Shown here: positions 1-6,959 of the stretch, in pieces
Numbering within the stretch: the stretch's first letter is position 1
Layout of the letters: the number at the start of each line of letters is the position of its first letter
NCBI GenBank assembly: GCA_003241475.1
Contig: QFQB01000054.1
Coordinates: 1 to 12,877, forward strand
From: Micavibrio aeruginosavorus
Lineage (GTDB): Bacteria; Pseudomonadota; Alphaproteobacteria; Micavibrionales; Micavibrionaceae
Reading direction: 5' to 3'
DNA length: 12,877 bases
Position numbers and translations under genes: made by a program
Notes under the pieces: model-generated
The model's input: only the letters and a program-made list of their open reading frames with translations
The model's database searches: none
What the model was told of the DNA's origin: nothing

Positions 1-64
1 ATCCCATCAAACGGGTGTTGGCGGGGGTGCGGTCAATGATGTTTTTCAAAAAGCCGATAGGCAT
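1..64 (-). CDS. Partial 5' end of a divergent gene, probably Holliday junction resolvase-like RuvX/YqgF
   Basis: Reading the minus strand from an ATG at 64-62 gives 21 open codons to the window edge, beginning MPIGFLKNIIDRTPANTRLMG. An AAGG Shine-Dalgarno (complement of CCTT at 70-73) sits five bases before the start. RuvX/YqgF proteins often have a short leader ending in a small 'R-L-(L/M)-G' strand before the first catalytic Asp (G-x-D-x-G), and this fragment ends just where that motif would begin. In many alphaproteobacteria a yqgF/ruvX gene lies divergent to gatC, so context agrees. The catalytic part is outside the window, so the family is inferred from a 21-residue leader plus position. 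The existence of a coding start here is better supported than its identity. Confidence 0.45.
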   Translation of the reverse strand, partial: MPIGFLKNIIDRTPANTRLMG

Positions 65-69
65 ATTGG

Positions 70-73
70 CCTT
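70..73 (-). promoter_or_regulatory. Ribosome binding site of the divergent partial gene
   Basis: CCTT on the plus strand is AAGG on the minus strand, five bases upstream of the ATG at 64-62. It is the main support for choosing that start in a gene seen only in part. Confidence 0.45.
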
Positions 74-113
74 ATAAGCGATTCATCCGCATAAAACCGC
101 TTTTTTATATAGG

Positions 114-142
114 TTTACATAAGTTAATAGTACTGCTAAAAG
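114..142 (+). promoter_or_regulatory. Candidate promoter for the gene at 165 and the gatCA genes
   Basis: TTTACA at 114-119 resembles a -35 box. After a 17-base spacer, TAAAAG at 137-142 preceded by TGC resembles an extended -10 box. The 65-164 region is clearly more AT-rich than the flanking genes and lies between two divergent starts, as expected for a bidirectional promoter region. On the minus strand TATAAA (complement of 104-109) could serve the divergent gene, but no good -35 partner was found. These are matches by eye to sigma-70 consensus only. Confidence 0.3.
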
Positions 143-164
143 AGTTTTTTTTAGAGAATAGATC

Positions 165-437
165 ATGAAAATATCCGAAGATTTTTTAGAATTGGCCAGA
201 AGCCTTCCTCTGCGCGTGGAAAAAGACGCTGTCGATGCCTATATGACGATTACCGACCTGTTTTGCATAGCGGGCCGCAACAAAGCAATGATCGCAACGG
301 CGGCGCAGGCGGCGCTGGATATTCTCCCTCAAATGCGCGAGAAAGATTTCGATCGTGCGGACAAGACGGCCATCTTTATCGGACAACAGCTGGGTAGCCA
401 TTGCGTCTCTTTGGCGATGGCCGCGCCCCTGCACTGA
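165..437 (+). CDS. Hypothetical 90-residue protein upstream of gatC
   Basis: I do not recognise this protein. It begins MKISEDFLELARSL and is predicted by eye to be largely alpha-helical, with no signal peptide and no convincing membrane span. It has two cysteines (in the DLFCIAGR segment and near the C-terminal GSHCVSLAMA segment). Codon choice resembles that of the neighbours, with many GC-ending codons, which favours a real gene over chance. An AGAG sequence just upstream (153-156) is a weak ribosome site. It is the first plus-strand gene after the divergent promoter region, and gatC starts 83 bases after its stop, so it may be cotranscribed with gatCA. No function can be assigned. Confidence 0.55.
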   Translation: MKISEDFLELARSLPLRVEKDAVDAYMTITDLFCIAGRNKAMIATAAQAALDILPQMREKDFDRADKTAIFIGQQLGSHCVSLAMAAPLH

Positions 438-510
438 CAAACAGCGTTTTTTATCCAAAATCTCCTTGTTTCTCCGCAGGTTTGGCGGTTAAAACTATCC
501 GTCAGACAAC

Positions 511-515
511 AAGGA
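511..515 (+). promoter_or_regulatory. Ribosome binding site that fixes the gatC start
   Basis: AAGGA five bases before the ATG at 521. The reading frame is open further upstream to an ATG at 401, but that longer start overlaps the preceding gene, lacks a ribosome site and adds residues unlike GatC. Confidence 0.6.
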
Positions 516-520
516 AAACC

Positions 521-802
521 ATGGATATCAATACCGTCAAAAAAGTGGCTACCCTCGCCCGCCTCGAAATGCAGGACAGCGAACTCGAGGCCGTACAAGC
601 CAAACTCGGCAACATCATGAAATTCGTCGAACAGTTGGGCGAAGTGAACACGGACAATGTCGAGCCGCTGGCCAATGTCGTGGACATCAAATTGCGCCTG
701 CGCGACGACGTGGTGAATGACGGCGCAATGCAAACAAAAGTCTTGGCGAATGCACCGGAATCCATGGAAGGATTCTTCGTTGTCCCGAAAGTAGTGGAAT
801 AA
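521..802 (+). CDS. gatC: Aspartyl/glutamyl-tRNA(Asn/Gln) amidotransferase subunit C
   Basis: GatC is the small subunit of the cytosolic GatCAB amidotransferase. It wraps around GatA and GatB and stabilises the complex that amidates mischarged Glu-tRNA(Gln) and Asp-tRNA(Asn). From the ATG at 521 the protein is 93 residues, the usual GatC length. It has the family's look: an N-terminal VKKVATLARLEM helix, a central KLGNIMKFVEQLGEVNTDNVEP segment and a C-terminal SMEGFFVVPKVVE tail in which the FxVPxV(V/I)E ending is characteristic. It lies five bases upstream of gatA, so the two are very likely cotranscribed and translationally coupled. Confidence 0.95.
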   Translation: MDINTVKKVATLARLEMQDSELEAVQAKLGNIMKFVEQLGEVNTDNVEPLANVVDIKLRLRDDVVNDGAMQTKVLANAPESMEGFFVVPKVVE

Positions 803-807
803 GAATA

Positions 808-2298
808 ATGACTGACCTAACCGATCTTACTTTGTCCGAAGCCGCCAAAGGCCTGAAGAAAAAAGAATACAGCTCCGTTGAAATTACGAAGGCGCACTTG
901 AAGAAGATGGAAGAGTTCCGTCATCTGAATGCTTATATCAAGGAAACGCCCGAAATTGCGCTCAAACAAGCCGAAGAGGCCGACAAACGCATTGCCGCAG
1001 GTACTGCTGGCTATCTCGAAGGCGCGCCGATAGGCGTAAAAGATTTGTTCTGCACGACGGGCGTACAGACAACCGCGGCTTCGAAAATCCTTGAAGGATT
1101 TACGCCGCAGTATGAATCAACCGTTACAACGAAATTGTTTGCCGATGGCGCGGTTATGCTGGGCAAACTCAACCTTGATGAATTCGCGATGGGTTCAGCC
1201 AACACGACGTCGGGCTACGGCAACGTGATTTCTCCATGGAAGCGCAATGACGGATCGAACGCGGACCTGACCCCCGGCGGATCGTCGGGAGGCTCATCGG
1301 CAGCTGTGTCCGCACGTTTGTGTCTTGCTGCGACAGGAACAGACACGGGAGGATCCATCCGCCAGCCCGCAGCCTTCACAGGTATTGCAGGAATCAAACC
1401 CACCTATGGCCGCGTTTCGCGCTGGGGCGTGGTGGCGTTTGCTTCTTCTCTCGATCAGGCGGGATCATTCGGCAGAACGCTGGAAGACGCCGCAATGATG
1501 CTCAAATCCATGTCGGGTTTCGATCCGAAAGATTCCACATCCGCCAACCGAGACGTGCCGGACTTTGTTGCCGCACTCGGCGGTTCGGTCAAAGGCTTGA
1601 AAGTCGGCATTCCAAAAGAATACCGCATCGACGGCGTTCCTGAAGAAATCAACAAGATCTGGGATGACGGGATCAAGTGGCTGAAAGAAGCCGGTGCAGA
1701 GATCGTCGATGTTTCGTTGCCGCACACGAAATACGGTCTACCCGCATACTACATTATCGCGCCTGCGGAATGTTCTTCGAACCTAGCCCGTTATGACGGC
1801 GTACGCTACGGCCTGCGCGTTGATGGCAAAGACCTGACCGAGACATACGAAAAGACGCGCGCGCAGGGCTTCGGCGATGAAGTTAAACGCCGCATCATGG
1901 TCGGCACCTATGTTTTGTCAGCAGGATATTACGATGCGTATTACATCAAGGCGCAAAAGGTTCGCCGTCTGATCCTCAATGACTTCCTCGAAGCGTACAA
2001 ACAATGCGATGTTATCCTCGCGCCTTCGACGCCGAGCGCCGCGTTCGCTATCGGCGAAAACGAAGACGACCCTATCAAGATGTACCTGAACGACGTGTTT
2101 ACCGTGACCGTCAATCTTGCAGGACTTCCCGGTCTTTCGGTTCCGGCAGGTTTGAACGCACAAGGTTTGCCGCTGGGATTGCAACTGATCGGCCGTCCGT
2201 GGGATGAGGAAACGATTATCCGCGCCGGCGGCGTGATCGAGAAAGCCGCGAACTTCACGGCTAGGCCAACCCTGCTCAACATGAAGAAGGCCGCTTGA
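808..2298 (+). CDS. gatA: Aspartyl/glutamyl-tRNA(Asn/Gln) amidotransferase subunit A
   Basis: GatA is the amidase-signature subunit that hydrolyses glutamine and delivers ammonia through a channel to GatB. The 496-residue length is normal. The Ser-cisSer-Lys triad can be placed: Lys78 in GVKDLF, the cis-Ser about residue 159 in PGGSSGGSS, and the nucleophile Ser183 in GTDTGGSIRQPAAF, with the 24-residue spacing known for GatA. The following GIKPTYGRVSRWGVVAFASSLDQ-type block and the C-terminal GLPGLSVPAG and LGLQLIGRPWDE blocks are typical. It starts five bases after gatC and its TGA (2296-2298) is three bases from the next gene's ATG. Nothing appears broken. Confidence 0.97.
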   Translation: MTDLTDLTLSEAAKGLKKKEYSSVEITKAHLKKMEEFRHLNAYIKETPEIALKQAEEADKRIAAGTAGYLEGAPIGVKDLFCTTGVQTTAASKILEGFTPQYESTVTTKLFADGAVMLGKLNLDEFAMGSANTTSGYGNVISPWKRNDGSNADLTPGGSSGGSSAAVSARLCLAATGTDTGGSIRQPAAFTGIAGIKPTYGRVSRWGVVAFASSLDQAGSFGRTLEDAAMMLKSMSGFDPKDSTSANRDVPDFVAALGGSVKGLKVGIPKEYRIDGVPEEINKIWDDGIKWLKEAGAEIVDVSLPHTKYGLPAYYIIAPAECSSNLARYDGVRYGLRVDGKDLTETYEKTRAQGFGDEVKRRIMVGTYVLSAGYYDAYYIKAQKVRRLILNDFLEAYKQCDVILAPSTPSAAFAIGENEDDPIKMYLNDVFTVTVNLAGLPGLSVPAGLNAQGLPLGLQLIGRPWDEETIIRAGGVIEKAANFTARPTLLNMKKAA

Positions 2299-2300
2299 GA

Positions 2301-2528
2301 ATGTTCGATAAATTCCTGCAAAGACATCCGTGGGGCGGTTCTATTGCGCTGACGGCTCCGTTTGTTCTCGGCGCCGTTGCGCTCGCGGATGTAGGCCCCC
2401 ATAAACCTGCCTCGGCCAAAGTAGCGTTTGATGTCTTCGCCAAGGAAACCGCGGCTCCTGCCAAGCCAGTTTCCCATACGATCCCGAAAAAGAGTATTAT
2501 GAGAGAGCAAAAAGACTTTTCACTTTAA
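2301..2528 (+). CDS. Small membrane-anchored hypothetical protein
   Basis: I do not recognise this 75-residue protein. It has a basic, short N-terminus (MFDKFLQRHPW), one hydrophobic stretch at about residues 13-30 (SIALTAPFVLGAVALADV), and a polar, Pro/Ala/Lys-rich tail ending in MREQKDFSL. This suggests a single-span inner membrane protein or an uncleaved signal anchor. The start is either this ATG or a TTG two codons earlier (2295) that overlaps the gatA stop. I prefer the ATG, which has a GAAGG about 12 bases upstream inside the end of gatA. The tight packing behind gatA suggests coupled expression. Confidence 0.6.
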   Translation: MFDKFLQRHPWGGSIALTAPFVLGAVALADVGPHKPASAKVAFDVFAKETAAPAKPVSHTIPKKSIMREQKDFSL

Positions 2529-2552
2529 CCAGCGTTAACGAGGGCGATAGCC

Positions 2553-3107
2553 ATGATGAAATACGTGTTCCTGATTTTAATCGCCCTTCTGTTGCCTGCC
2601 TCCGCCAAGGCGCAGACATATGTCACAAAAGATCAAGCCAACCAGTATTTTCAAAGTTGCGTGACCAATTCGGCGCAGACCGAAAATCGCTTCTCCAAAA
2701 ATTCGCAACAGGCTTTCTGTGCCTGCACAGCGGCGCGCCTGACGCAGTTTTTTTCCATCGAAGACATGCAGACCATGACCAATCCGAATGCGCCGGGACA
2801 GCGCCAAGCGCTGAATAAAATGATCGTAGACATCTATGCGCCCTGCATGGACGCGCCGACGCGCGAATATCATTTCGGCCAATGCATGGCAAATCCGCAA
2901 GTGGCCGCACTCACGCCGAATCCACAACAGCTCTGCCAATGTGCAGCCGATGCCATCGGACGCTACATGCAAACGAACGGCCCCATGCTGTTTCAGGATA
3001 TATTGTCGAAAAACCCCACGATCGTTGATCCGATGGATGCTCTTTACAGCGACCCGCAGTTCCAGCAATTCGCCAATACGCAATTAATGCAGTGCGTAAA
3101 GCGCTGA
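2553..3107 (+). CDS. Secreted eight-cysteine protein with an internal duplication
   Basis: This 184-residue protein starts with a clear Sec signal peptide: MMKYVFLILIALLLPASAKA, probably cleaved between Ala20 and Gln21. The mature part holds eight cysteines in two similar sets: Cys36, Cys56-x-Cys58, Cys98, and Cys111, Cys128-x-Cys130, Cys181. In each set a single Cys is followed 17-20 residues later by a C-x-C pair next to similar sequence (FCACTAARLTQFF and LCQCAADAIGRYM), and 40-51 residues later by a single Cys. The protein is therefore probably a periplasmic, disulfide-rich tandem duplication. Family and ligand are unknown to me. AGGG at 2541-2544 supports the start; an ATG at 2556 is an alternative. 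It lies 24 bases after the preceding gene. Confidence 0.8.
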   Translation: MMKYVFLILIALLLPASAKAQTYVTKDQANQYFQSCVTNSAQTENRFSKNSQQAFCACTAARLTQFFSIEDMQTMTNPNAPGQRQALNKMIVDIYAPCMDAPTREYHFGQCMANPQVAALTPNPQQLCQCAADAIGRYMQTNGPMLFQDILSKNPTIVDPMDALYSDPQFQQFANTQLMQCVKR

Positions 3108-3164
3108 CGTCATAAATAAATCATAATCGCCCCGTAAAAACAGCCAAGGTTTAGGGGTGATCGC

Positions 3165-4085
3165 ATGAATTCAATAGCAAAGAAAAACGTCAGGGCGATG
3201 GCTCTGGCCGCGATAGGGTTTTCGCTCTATTCCTGCGGCGACGTGTTCGTCAAAAACGCGGTCATGCAGTATCATCCGGAGCAGGTCGCCCTGTGGGTCA
3301 ATCTTTGCTGGTTACCGCTTCTGCTGATATTTTCCAGCAAAGTCGGCGGTTTGAAAAACACGCTTAAAAGCCGAAATATCAAATGGCACCTTCTGCGCGC
3401 GCTGTGCGGGATGATCGTGTTCTATACGATGATGCTCGGCTTTGCCCAGCTTGGCATGGCAAAATCCTACACGCTGATATTTTCGGCTCCGTTTATCGCC
3501 ACCATTTTCTCCATTTACGTTTTCGGGGAAAAAATACGCATTCACCGCTGGGCGGCTATCGCGGCGGGATTCTTCGGCGTTCTCGTGGTTCTTAGACCCG
3601 GCTTTATACCGCTTGAAGGTGCCGCGCTCGGCATTGTCGCCGCAGCGTTTTTCTATGCCGCCTCCAGCATCATCGTGCGTAAAATCGGCGAAAAAGAACC
3701 GCTTCTGGCATTCTCGTTCTTCGGCGTTCTGGCCAACCTTGCGGTTTTCGGCAGTTTGGCGATCCTTAACGACCGCCCCCTGCTCCCCGATACCGGTCAT
3801 TTGTGGTTTTTCCCGCTGGCGGCCCTGTTCCATGTTTTCGGTAATTTTACCGCCAATAGGGCCTTCAGCAGCGGGGAGACCTCTACCGTCGCCCCGTTCC
3901 AGTATATCCAGCTGTTGTGGGGCGTTTTGTTCGGGTATCTGGTCTTCGGAAATATCATAGATTTCTGGACAGCGCTGGGCGGGGCCATTATTGTAGGTAG
4001 CGGTATTTACATGATCCACCGCGAGCATGTCCGCCACCGTGAAATGACCCACGGGGTCGTGGCGAGCGGCGCCGCGCTGGAATAA
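3165..4085 (+). CDS. EamA/DMT-family transporter
   Basis: The 306-residue protein is hydrophobic throughout, with about ten membrane spans in two homologous halves (about residues 10-145 and 155-290), the standard EamA (drug/metabolite transporter superfamily) arrangement. Typical features are the N-terminal MALAAIGFSLYSCGDVFVKNA span, the end-of-first-half signature FGEKIRIHRWAAIAAGFFGVLV(V)LRPG and the second-half FGYLVFGNIIDFWTALGGAIIVGSGIY. The fully conserved pattern 'G-E-x-(L/I)-x-(L/W)-x2-(W/A)-x-G' ending in RPG is clear. Members move amino acids, nucleosides, S-adenosylmethionine or other metabolites; the substrate cannot be read from sequence. AGGGG at 3153-3157 supports the start. 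It lies 57 bases after the Cys-rich gene and 16 bases before gatB. Confidence 0.9.
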   Translation: MNSIAKKNVRAMALAAIGFSLYSCGDVFVKNAVMQYHPEQVALWVNLCWLPLLLIFSSKVGGLKNTLKSRNIKWHLLRALCGMIVFYTMMLGFAQLGMAKSYTLIFSAPFIATIFSIYVFGEKIRIHRWAAIAAGFFGVLVVLRPGFIPLEGAALGIVAAAFFYAASSIIVRKIGEKEPLLAFSFFGVLANLAVFGSLAILNDRPLLPDTGHLWFFPLAALFHVFGNFTANRAFSSGETSTVAPFQYIQLLWGVLFGYLVFGNIIDFWTALGGAIIVGSGIYMIHREHVRHREMTHGVVASGAALE

Positions 4086-4101
4086 AAACTAAGAGAGAAA
4101 A

Positions 4102-5553
4102 ATGACATATCTTCTAAAAGGCGAAACCGGAGACTGGGAAGTTGTAATCGGCATGGAAGTCCATGCCCAGATCACGGCCAAATCGAAACTGTTTTCCGGA
4201 TCGGCAACTGATTTCGGCGCAGAGCCCAACAGTCAGGTATCCATGGTTGATGCCGCGATGCCGGGCATGTTGCCCGTTCTCAATAAATACTGTGTCGAGC
4301 AAGCAGTGCGCACGGGCCTCGGCCTCAACGCGCAGATCAACGAATATTCCGTCTTCGAACGCAAAAACTATTTTTATCCTGATCTGCCGCAAGGATACCA
4401 GATTTCGCAATTCCTTCACCCGATCGTCGGCAAAGGCATTATCGAGATCGATCTGGCAGACGGAAGCGCCAAACAAATCGGCGTGACGCGCTTGCATATG
4501 GAACAGGATGCGGGAAAATCCCTTCACGACCAGCATCCAACAAAATCCTTCGTCGATTTGAACCGTTCGGGTTGCGCTCTGATGGAAATCGTTTCCGAGC
4601 CAGACATCCGCGGCCCTGAAGAAGCCGCCGCCTATCTATCGAAACTGCGCATGATCCTGCGCTACCTCGGCACGTGCGACGGCAACATGGAAGAAGGTTC
4701 CATGCGTGCGGACGTCAACGTATCCGTACGCAAAATAGGCGATGGCCTCGGCACGCGTTGCGAGATCAAGAACGTCAACTCGGTGAAAGCCGTTCAGCAG
4801 GCTATTGAATTCGAAGCCCGCCGCCAGATCGAAATCATCGAAGCCGGTGGCAGCATCAAACAGGAAACGCGCCTATGGGACCCGAACAAGCTGGAAACGC
4901 GCTCCATGCGCTCCAAGGAAGAAGCGCACGACTACCGCTATTTCCCCGATCCTGACCTTTTGCCGCTGGAACTCGATCCAAAATGGATCGCCGAGATCAA
5001 GGCAACGCTGCCGGAATTGCCTGACCAGAAAAAACACCGTTTCATGAAAGACTTCGGTCTGCAGCTTTATGACGCCACGGTTTTGATCGCGGAAAAGAGC
5101 CGCGCGGAATATTTCGAAACCGCCGCCAACGATTCCGATCCGAAACTTGCCGCCAACTGGATTCTGAACGAGTTGATCGGCTTGCTGAACAAAGAAGGCA
5201 AAGACATCACCGAAAGCCCGATCAAGGCGAACCAGATCGGCGGACTTATTGCACTGATACAGGACAACACCATTTCGGGCAAAATAGCCAAGGATGTGTT
5301 CGCCGAAATGTATACGAGCGGCGAAGACGCCGGCAAGATTGTTGAATCCAAAGGTCTCAAGCAAATCACCGATGTCGGGGCGATCGAGACGATCATTGAT
5401 AAAATCATAGCCGCCAACCCCGATAACGTCGCGGGATACAAATCCGGCAAGGACAAACTGTTCGGGTTCTTCGTCGGACAAGTGATGAAGGAAACGGGCG
5501 GCAAAGCCAACCCAGCCATCATCAATGATCTTTTGAAGAAAAAGCTGAGCTAG
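4102..5553 (+). CDS. gatB: Aspartyl/glutamyl-tRNA(Asn/Gln) amidotransferase subunit B
   Basis: GatB binds the mischarged tRNA, activates the side-chain carboxyl with ATP and transfers ammonia received from GatA. The 483-residue protein has the family blocks in order: VVIGMEVHAQI (about residues 14-24), the FERKNYFYPDLPQGYQISQF block (about 87-107), LHMEQDAGKSLHD, NRSGCALMEIVSEPD, RADVNVSVR, EIKNVNSVKAVQQAIEFE, a TRLWDPN block and EEAHDYRYFPDPDLLPL. The C-terminal YqeY-like tail domain, which contacts tRNA, ends with VGQVMKETGGKANP and a lysine-rich end. AGAGAGAAAA precedes the ATG. Unlike many genomes where gatA and gatB are adjacent, here three genes lie between them. Confidence 0.97.
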   Translation: MTYLLKGETGDWEVVIGMEVHAQITAKSKLFSGSATDFGAEPNSQVSMVDAAMPGMLPVLNKYCVEQAVRTGLGLNAQINEYSVFERKNYFYPDLPQGYQISQFLHPIVGKGIIEIDLADGSAKQIGVTRLHMEQDAGKSLHDQHPTKSFVDLNRSGCALMEIVSEPDIRGPEEAAAYLSKLRMILRYLGTCDGNMEEGSMRADVNVSVRKIGDGLGTRCEIKNVNSVKAVQQAIEFEARRQIEIIEAGGSIKQETRLWDPNKLETRSMRSKEEAHDYRYFPDPDLLPLELDPKWIAEIKATLPELPDQKKHRFMKDFGLQLYDATVLIAEKSRAEYFETAANDSDPKLAANWILNELIGLLNKEGKDITESPIKANQIGGLIALIQDNTISGKIAKDVFAEMYTSGEDAGKIVESKGLKQITDVGAIETIIDKIIAANPDNVAGYKSGKDKLFGFFVGQVMKETGGKANPAIINDLLKKKLS

Positions 5554-5566
5554 GAGAGACAGCGCC

Positions 5567-6067
5567 ATGTTCGTGATCAAAACCTATCTTGCTCCCGATC
5601 AATATGGCGGCACCGGCGTCTTCGCGGGCGAGAGCATCAAAAAAGATCAGGTCGTCTATCGCTACAACGACGAGACGAGCCGCATCATGACGGTGGAGGA
5701 ATACAAAGCCATCTGCGCCGCCGATGAAAAACTGGCCAAGACGCTCAAGACCTATTGCTATCCGGGAGAGCAGGAAATCGACGGCGTGCTGACGCGCGTG
5801 CTGTTCCACGATTTAGGCAACAGCTCCTTTACCAACCACAGCGACGATCCGAACACATGGTTTGTGGATGATCCATCCCATCCCGGATATGCCACGAATG
5901 ACGGGATCAATCTGGCCAAACGCGATATTGCCGAAGGCGAAGAGCTTACTACGGATTATTTTTCCTTTATCGACGATCTCGATGCGTGGAGCGATGTGGA
6001 GACCTGCATGCAGTTCCTTATCGACATGGGCCATCCGCGCACGCTGAAATTCAAAAAAGCATCGTAA
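5567..6067 (+). CDS. SET-domain protein (putative protein lysine methyltransferase)
   Basis: The 166-residue protein is almost entirely one SET domain. SET enzymes transfer a methyl group from S-adenosylmethionine to protein lysines. Visible motifs are GGTGVFA (residues 14-20, the N-terminal SET strand usually read as G-x-G-(V/L)-F-A), NHSDDPN (90-96, the NHS-x-x-(P)N cofactor motif) and EGEELTTDYF (about 123-132, the GEE(L/I)-x-x-DY motif with the catalytic-site Tyr131). The order and spacing are right and no key residue is missing. No post-SET cysteine cluster is present. GGAGAG before the start is a strong ribosome site, 13 bases after gatB. The target protein is unknown. Confidence 0.85.
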   Translation: MFVIKTYLAPDQYGGTGVFAGESIKKDQVVYRYNDETSRIMTVEEYKAICAADEKLAKTLKTYCYPGEQEIDGVLTRVLFHDLGNSSFTNHSDDPNTWFVDDPSHPGYATNDGINLAKRDIAEGEELTTDYFSFIDDLDAWSDVETCMQFLIDMGHPRTLKFKKAS

Positions 6068-6693
6068 TGCAGATCCAACGCGATGATCTGATCGCGGGCG
6101 GAAGCAAGCGCCGCGGACTCGATCTTCTTTTACCAACCGTTCCATACAATAATATCGCTTATGCCGGAACGATTTTCGGCCATGGCGCTCTCGCCCTTGC
6201 GCTCGCATGCGAGGCGATCGGCAAGACCGCGCATCTTTATCTGTCCTGCAATGATGGCAACCACCCGATGATCGAGAACATCCGCAAGACAAATGCCGTT
6301 ATAGAACGATGTGAACCTCTGCCTGTCGAGAAACTCTACACCGAGATCAGAGCCGATTATATTTTTCCGCTGGCCTTCGATACACCCGCTTTTCATGAAG
6401 CTATGGTTAGGACACTTCGGGAAATGGCTTTGCCTGAACATTCGGAAATATGGTGCGCGTCTGTATCAGGCACCTTTGCCAAAGCCCTGAAAGCGGCTTT
6501 CCCCGATAAGCCCATTAAAATTGTTTCTGTTGTCAAAGGCGGCAATGGCAATTTCATTGCGCCTGAAAAATACCACCAACCCGCAAAGCTACCGCCGCCC
6601 TATCCGTCCTGCCCCTACACCGATGCCAAGATCTGGCAATTTGCGCAAAAACATGCCGCGCCGGACGCATTGATATGGAATATCGCGGGATAG
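6067..6693 (+). CDS. Short protein resembling a fold-type II PLP-dependent lyase
   Basis: The ATG at 6067 shares its A with the TAA stop of the SET gene (TAATG), implying coupled translation. The 208-residue protein starts MQIQRDDLIAGGSKRRGLDLL, which resembles the ACC deaminase / D-cysteine desulfhydrase start R-D-D-L-x-G-G-(N/S)-K-x-R-x-L; Lys14 would be the Schiff-base lysine. YAGTIFGHGALALALACEAIGK (about residues 32-51) matches the 'G-x-x-S-N-H-x-x-A-x-A' region, and ASVSGTFAKAL (about 129-139) resembles the Gly-rich PLP phosphate loop. Classical members are about 300-340 residues, so this is a short form. It could be a minimal enzyme or a divergent PLP-binding protein; the substrate is unknown. 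Confidence 0.7.
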   Translation: MQIQRDDLIAGGSKRRGLDLLLPTVPYNNIAYAGTIFGHGALALALACEAIGKTAHLYLSCNDGNHPMIENIRKTNAVIERCEPLPVEKLYTEIRADYIFPLAFDTPAFHEAMVRTLREMALPEHSEIWCASVSGTFAKALKAAFPDKPIKIVSVVKGGNGNFIAPEKYHQPAKLPPPYPSCPYTDAKIWQFAQKHAAPDALIWNIAG

Positions 6694-6731
6694 GCTTGCG
6701 GCGCTGGCGGTGGCATATTATCCTTTCATCC

Positions 6732-6959
6732 ATGACACAGACCCGTGAATATAAAGTCATTCTGTACCGCGAAGGGATGCTCGGCTCCCTCTTCCTTGGT
6801 TCGTCCAAAGTTGATCCGGAACGCTTTACGGATTTCCTGAACCGCAATGCCGCCCAAGGATGGCGCGTTGTAACCATGGAAAAAGAATCCCGCCGCATGT
6901 TGCTGTTCTTTGAACGCGAAGCGTTTCTTGTCGTCATGGAACGGGATAAAGCCGCATGA
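6732..6959 (+). CDS. DUF4177-like small protein
   Basis: From the ATG at 6732 the protein is 75 residues: a short start MTQTREYKVILYREG, a middle segment SSKVDPERFTDFLNRNAAQGWRVV and a final strand FFEREAFLVVMERD. This matches the general DUF4177 layout (start 'x-Y-K-V', then a helix with 'L-N-x-x-A-x-x-G-W-x-V-V', then a terminal strand). The function of DUF4177 is not established. The frame is open back to an ATG at 6675 inside the preceding gene, but the family start and lack of similarity in the extra 19 residues favour 6732, although no good ribosome site is seen before either. It shares an ATGA overlap with the next gene. Confidence 0.65.
   Translation: MTQTREYKVILYREGMLGSLFLGSSKVDPERFTDFLNRNAAQGWRVVTMEKESRRMLLFFEREAFLVVMERDKAA

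Noticed and set aside
401..520. Longer in-frame start for gatC at 401
   Set aside because: It overlaps the end of the upstream gene, lacks a ribosome site and adds residues not seen in GatC; AAGGA before 521 fits better.
329..733. Minus-strand open frame of 134 codons across gatC
   Set aside because: Mirror of the gatC codons, with a Phe/His/Asp-rich composition typical of a shadow frame and no ribosome site.
3312..4052. Long minus-strand frame of 246 codons opposite the EamA gene
   Set aside because: Highly charged antisense reading of a membrane protein; the plus-strand product has a clear family match.
4873..5580. Minus-strand frame of 235 codons opposite gatB
   Set aside because: gatB is certain on the plus strand and the antisense product shows no family features.
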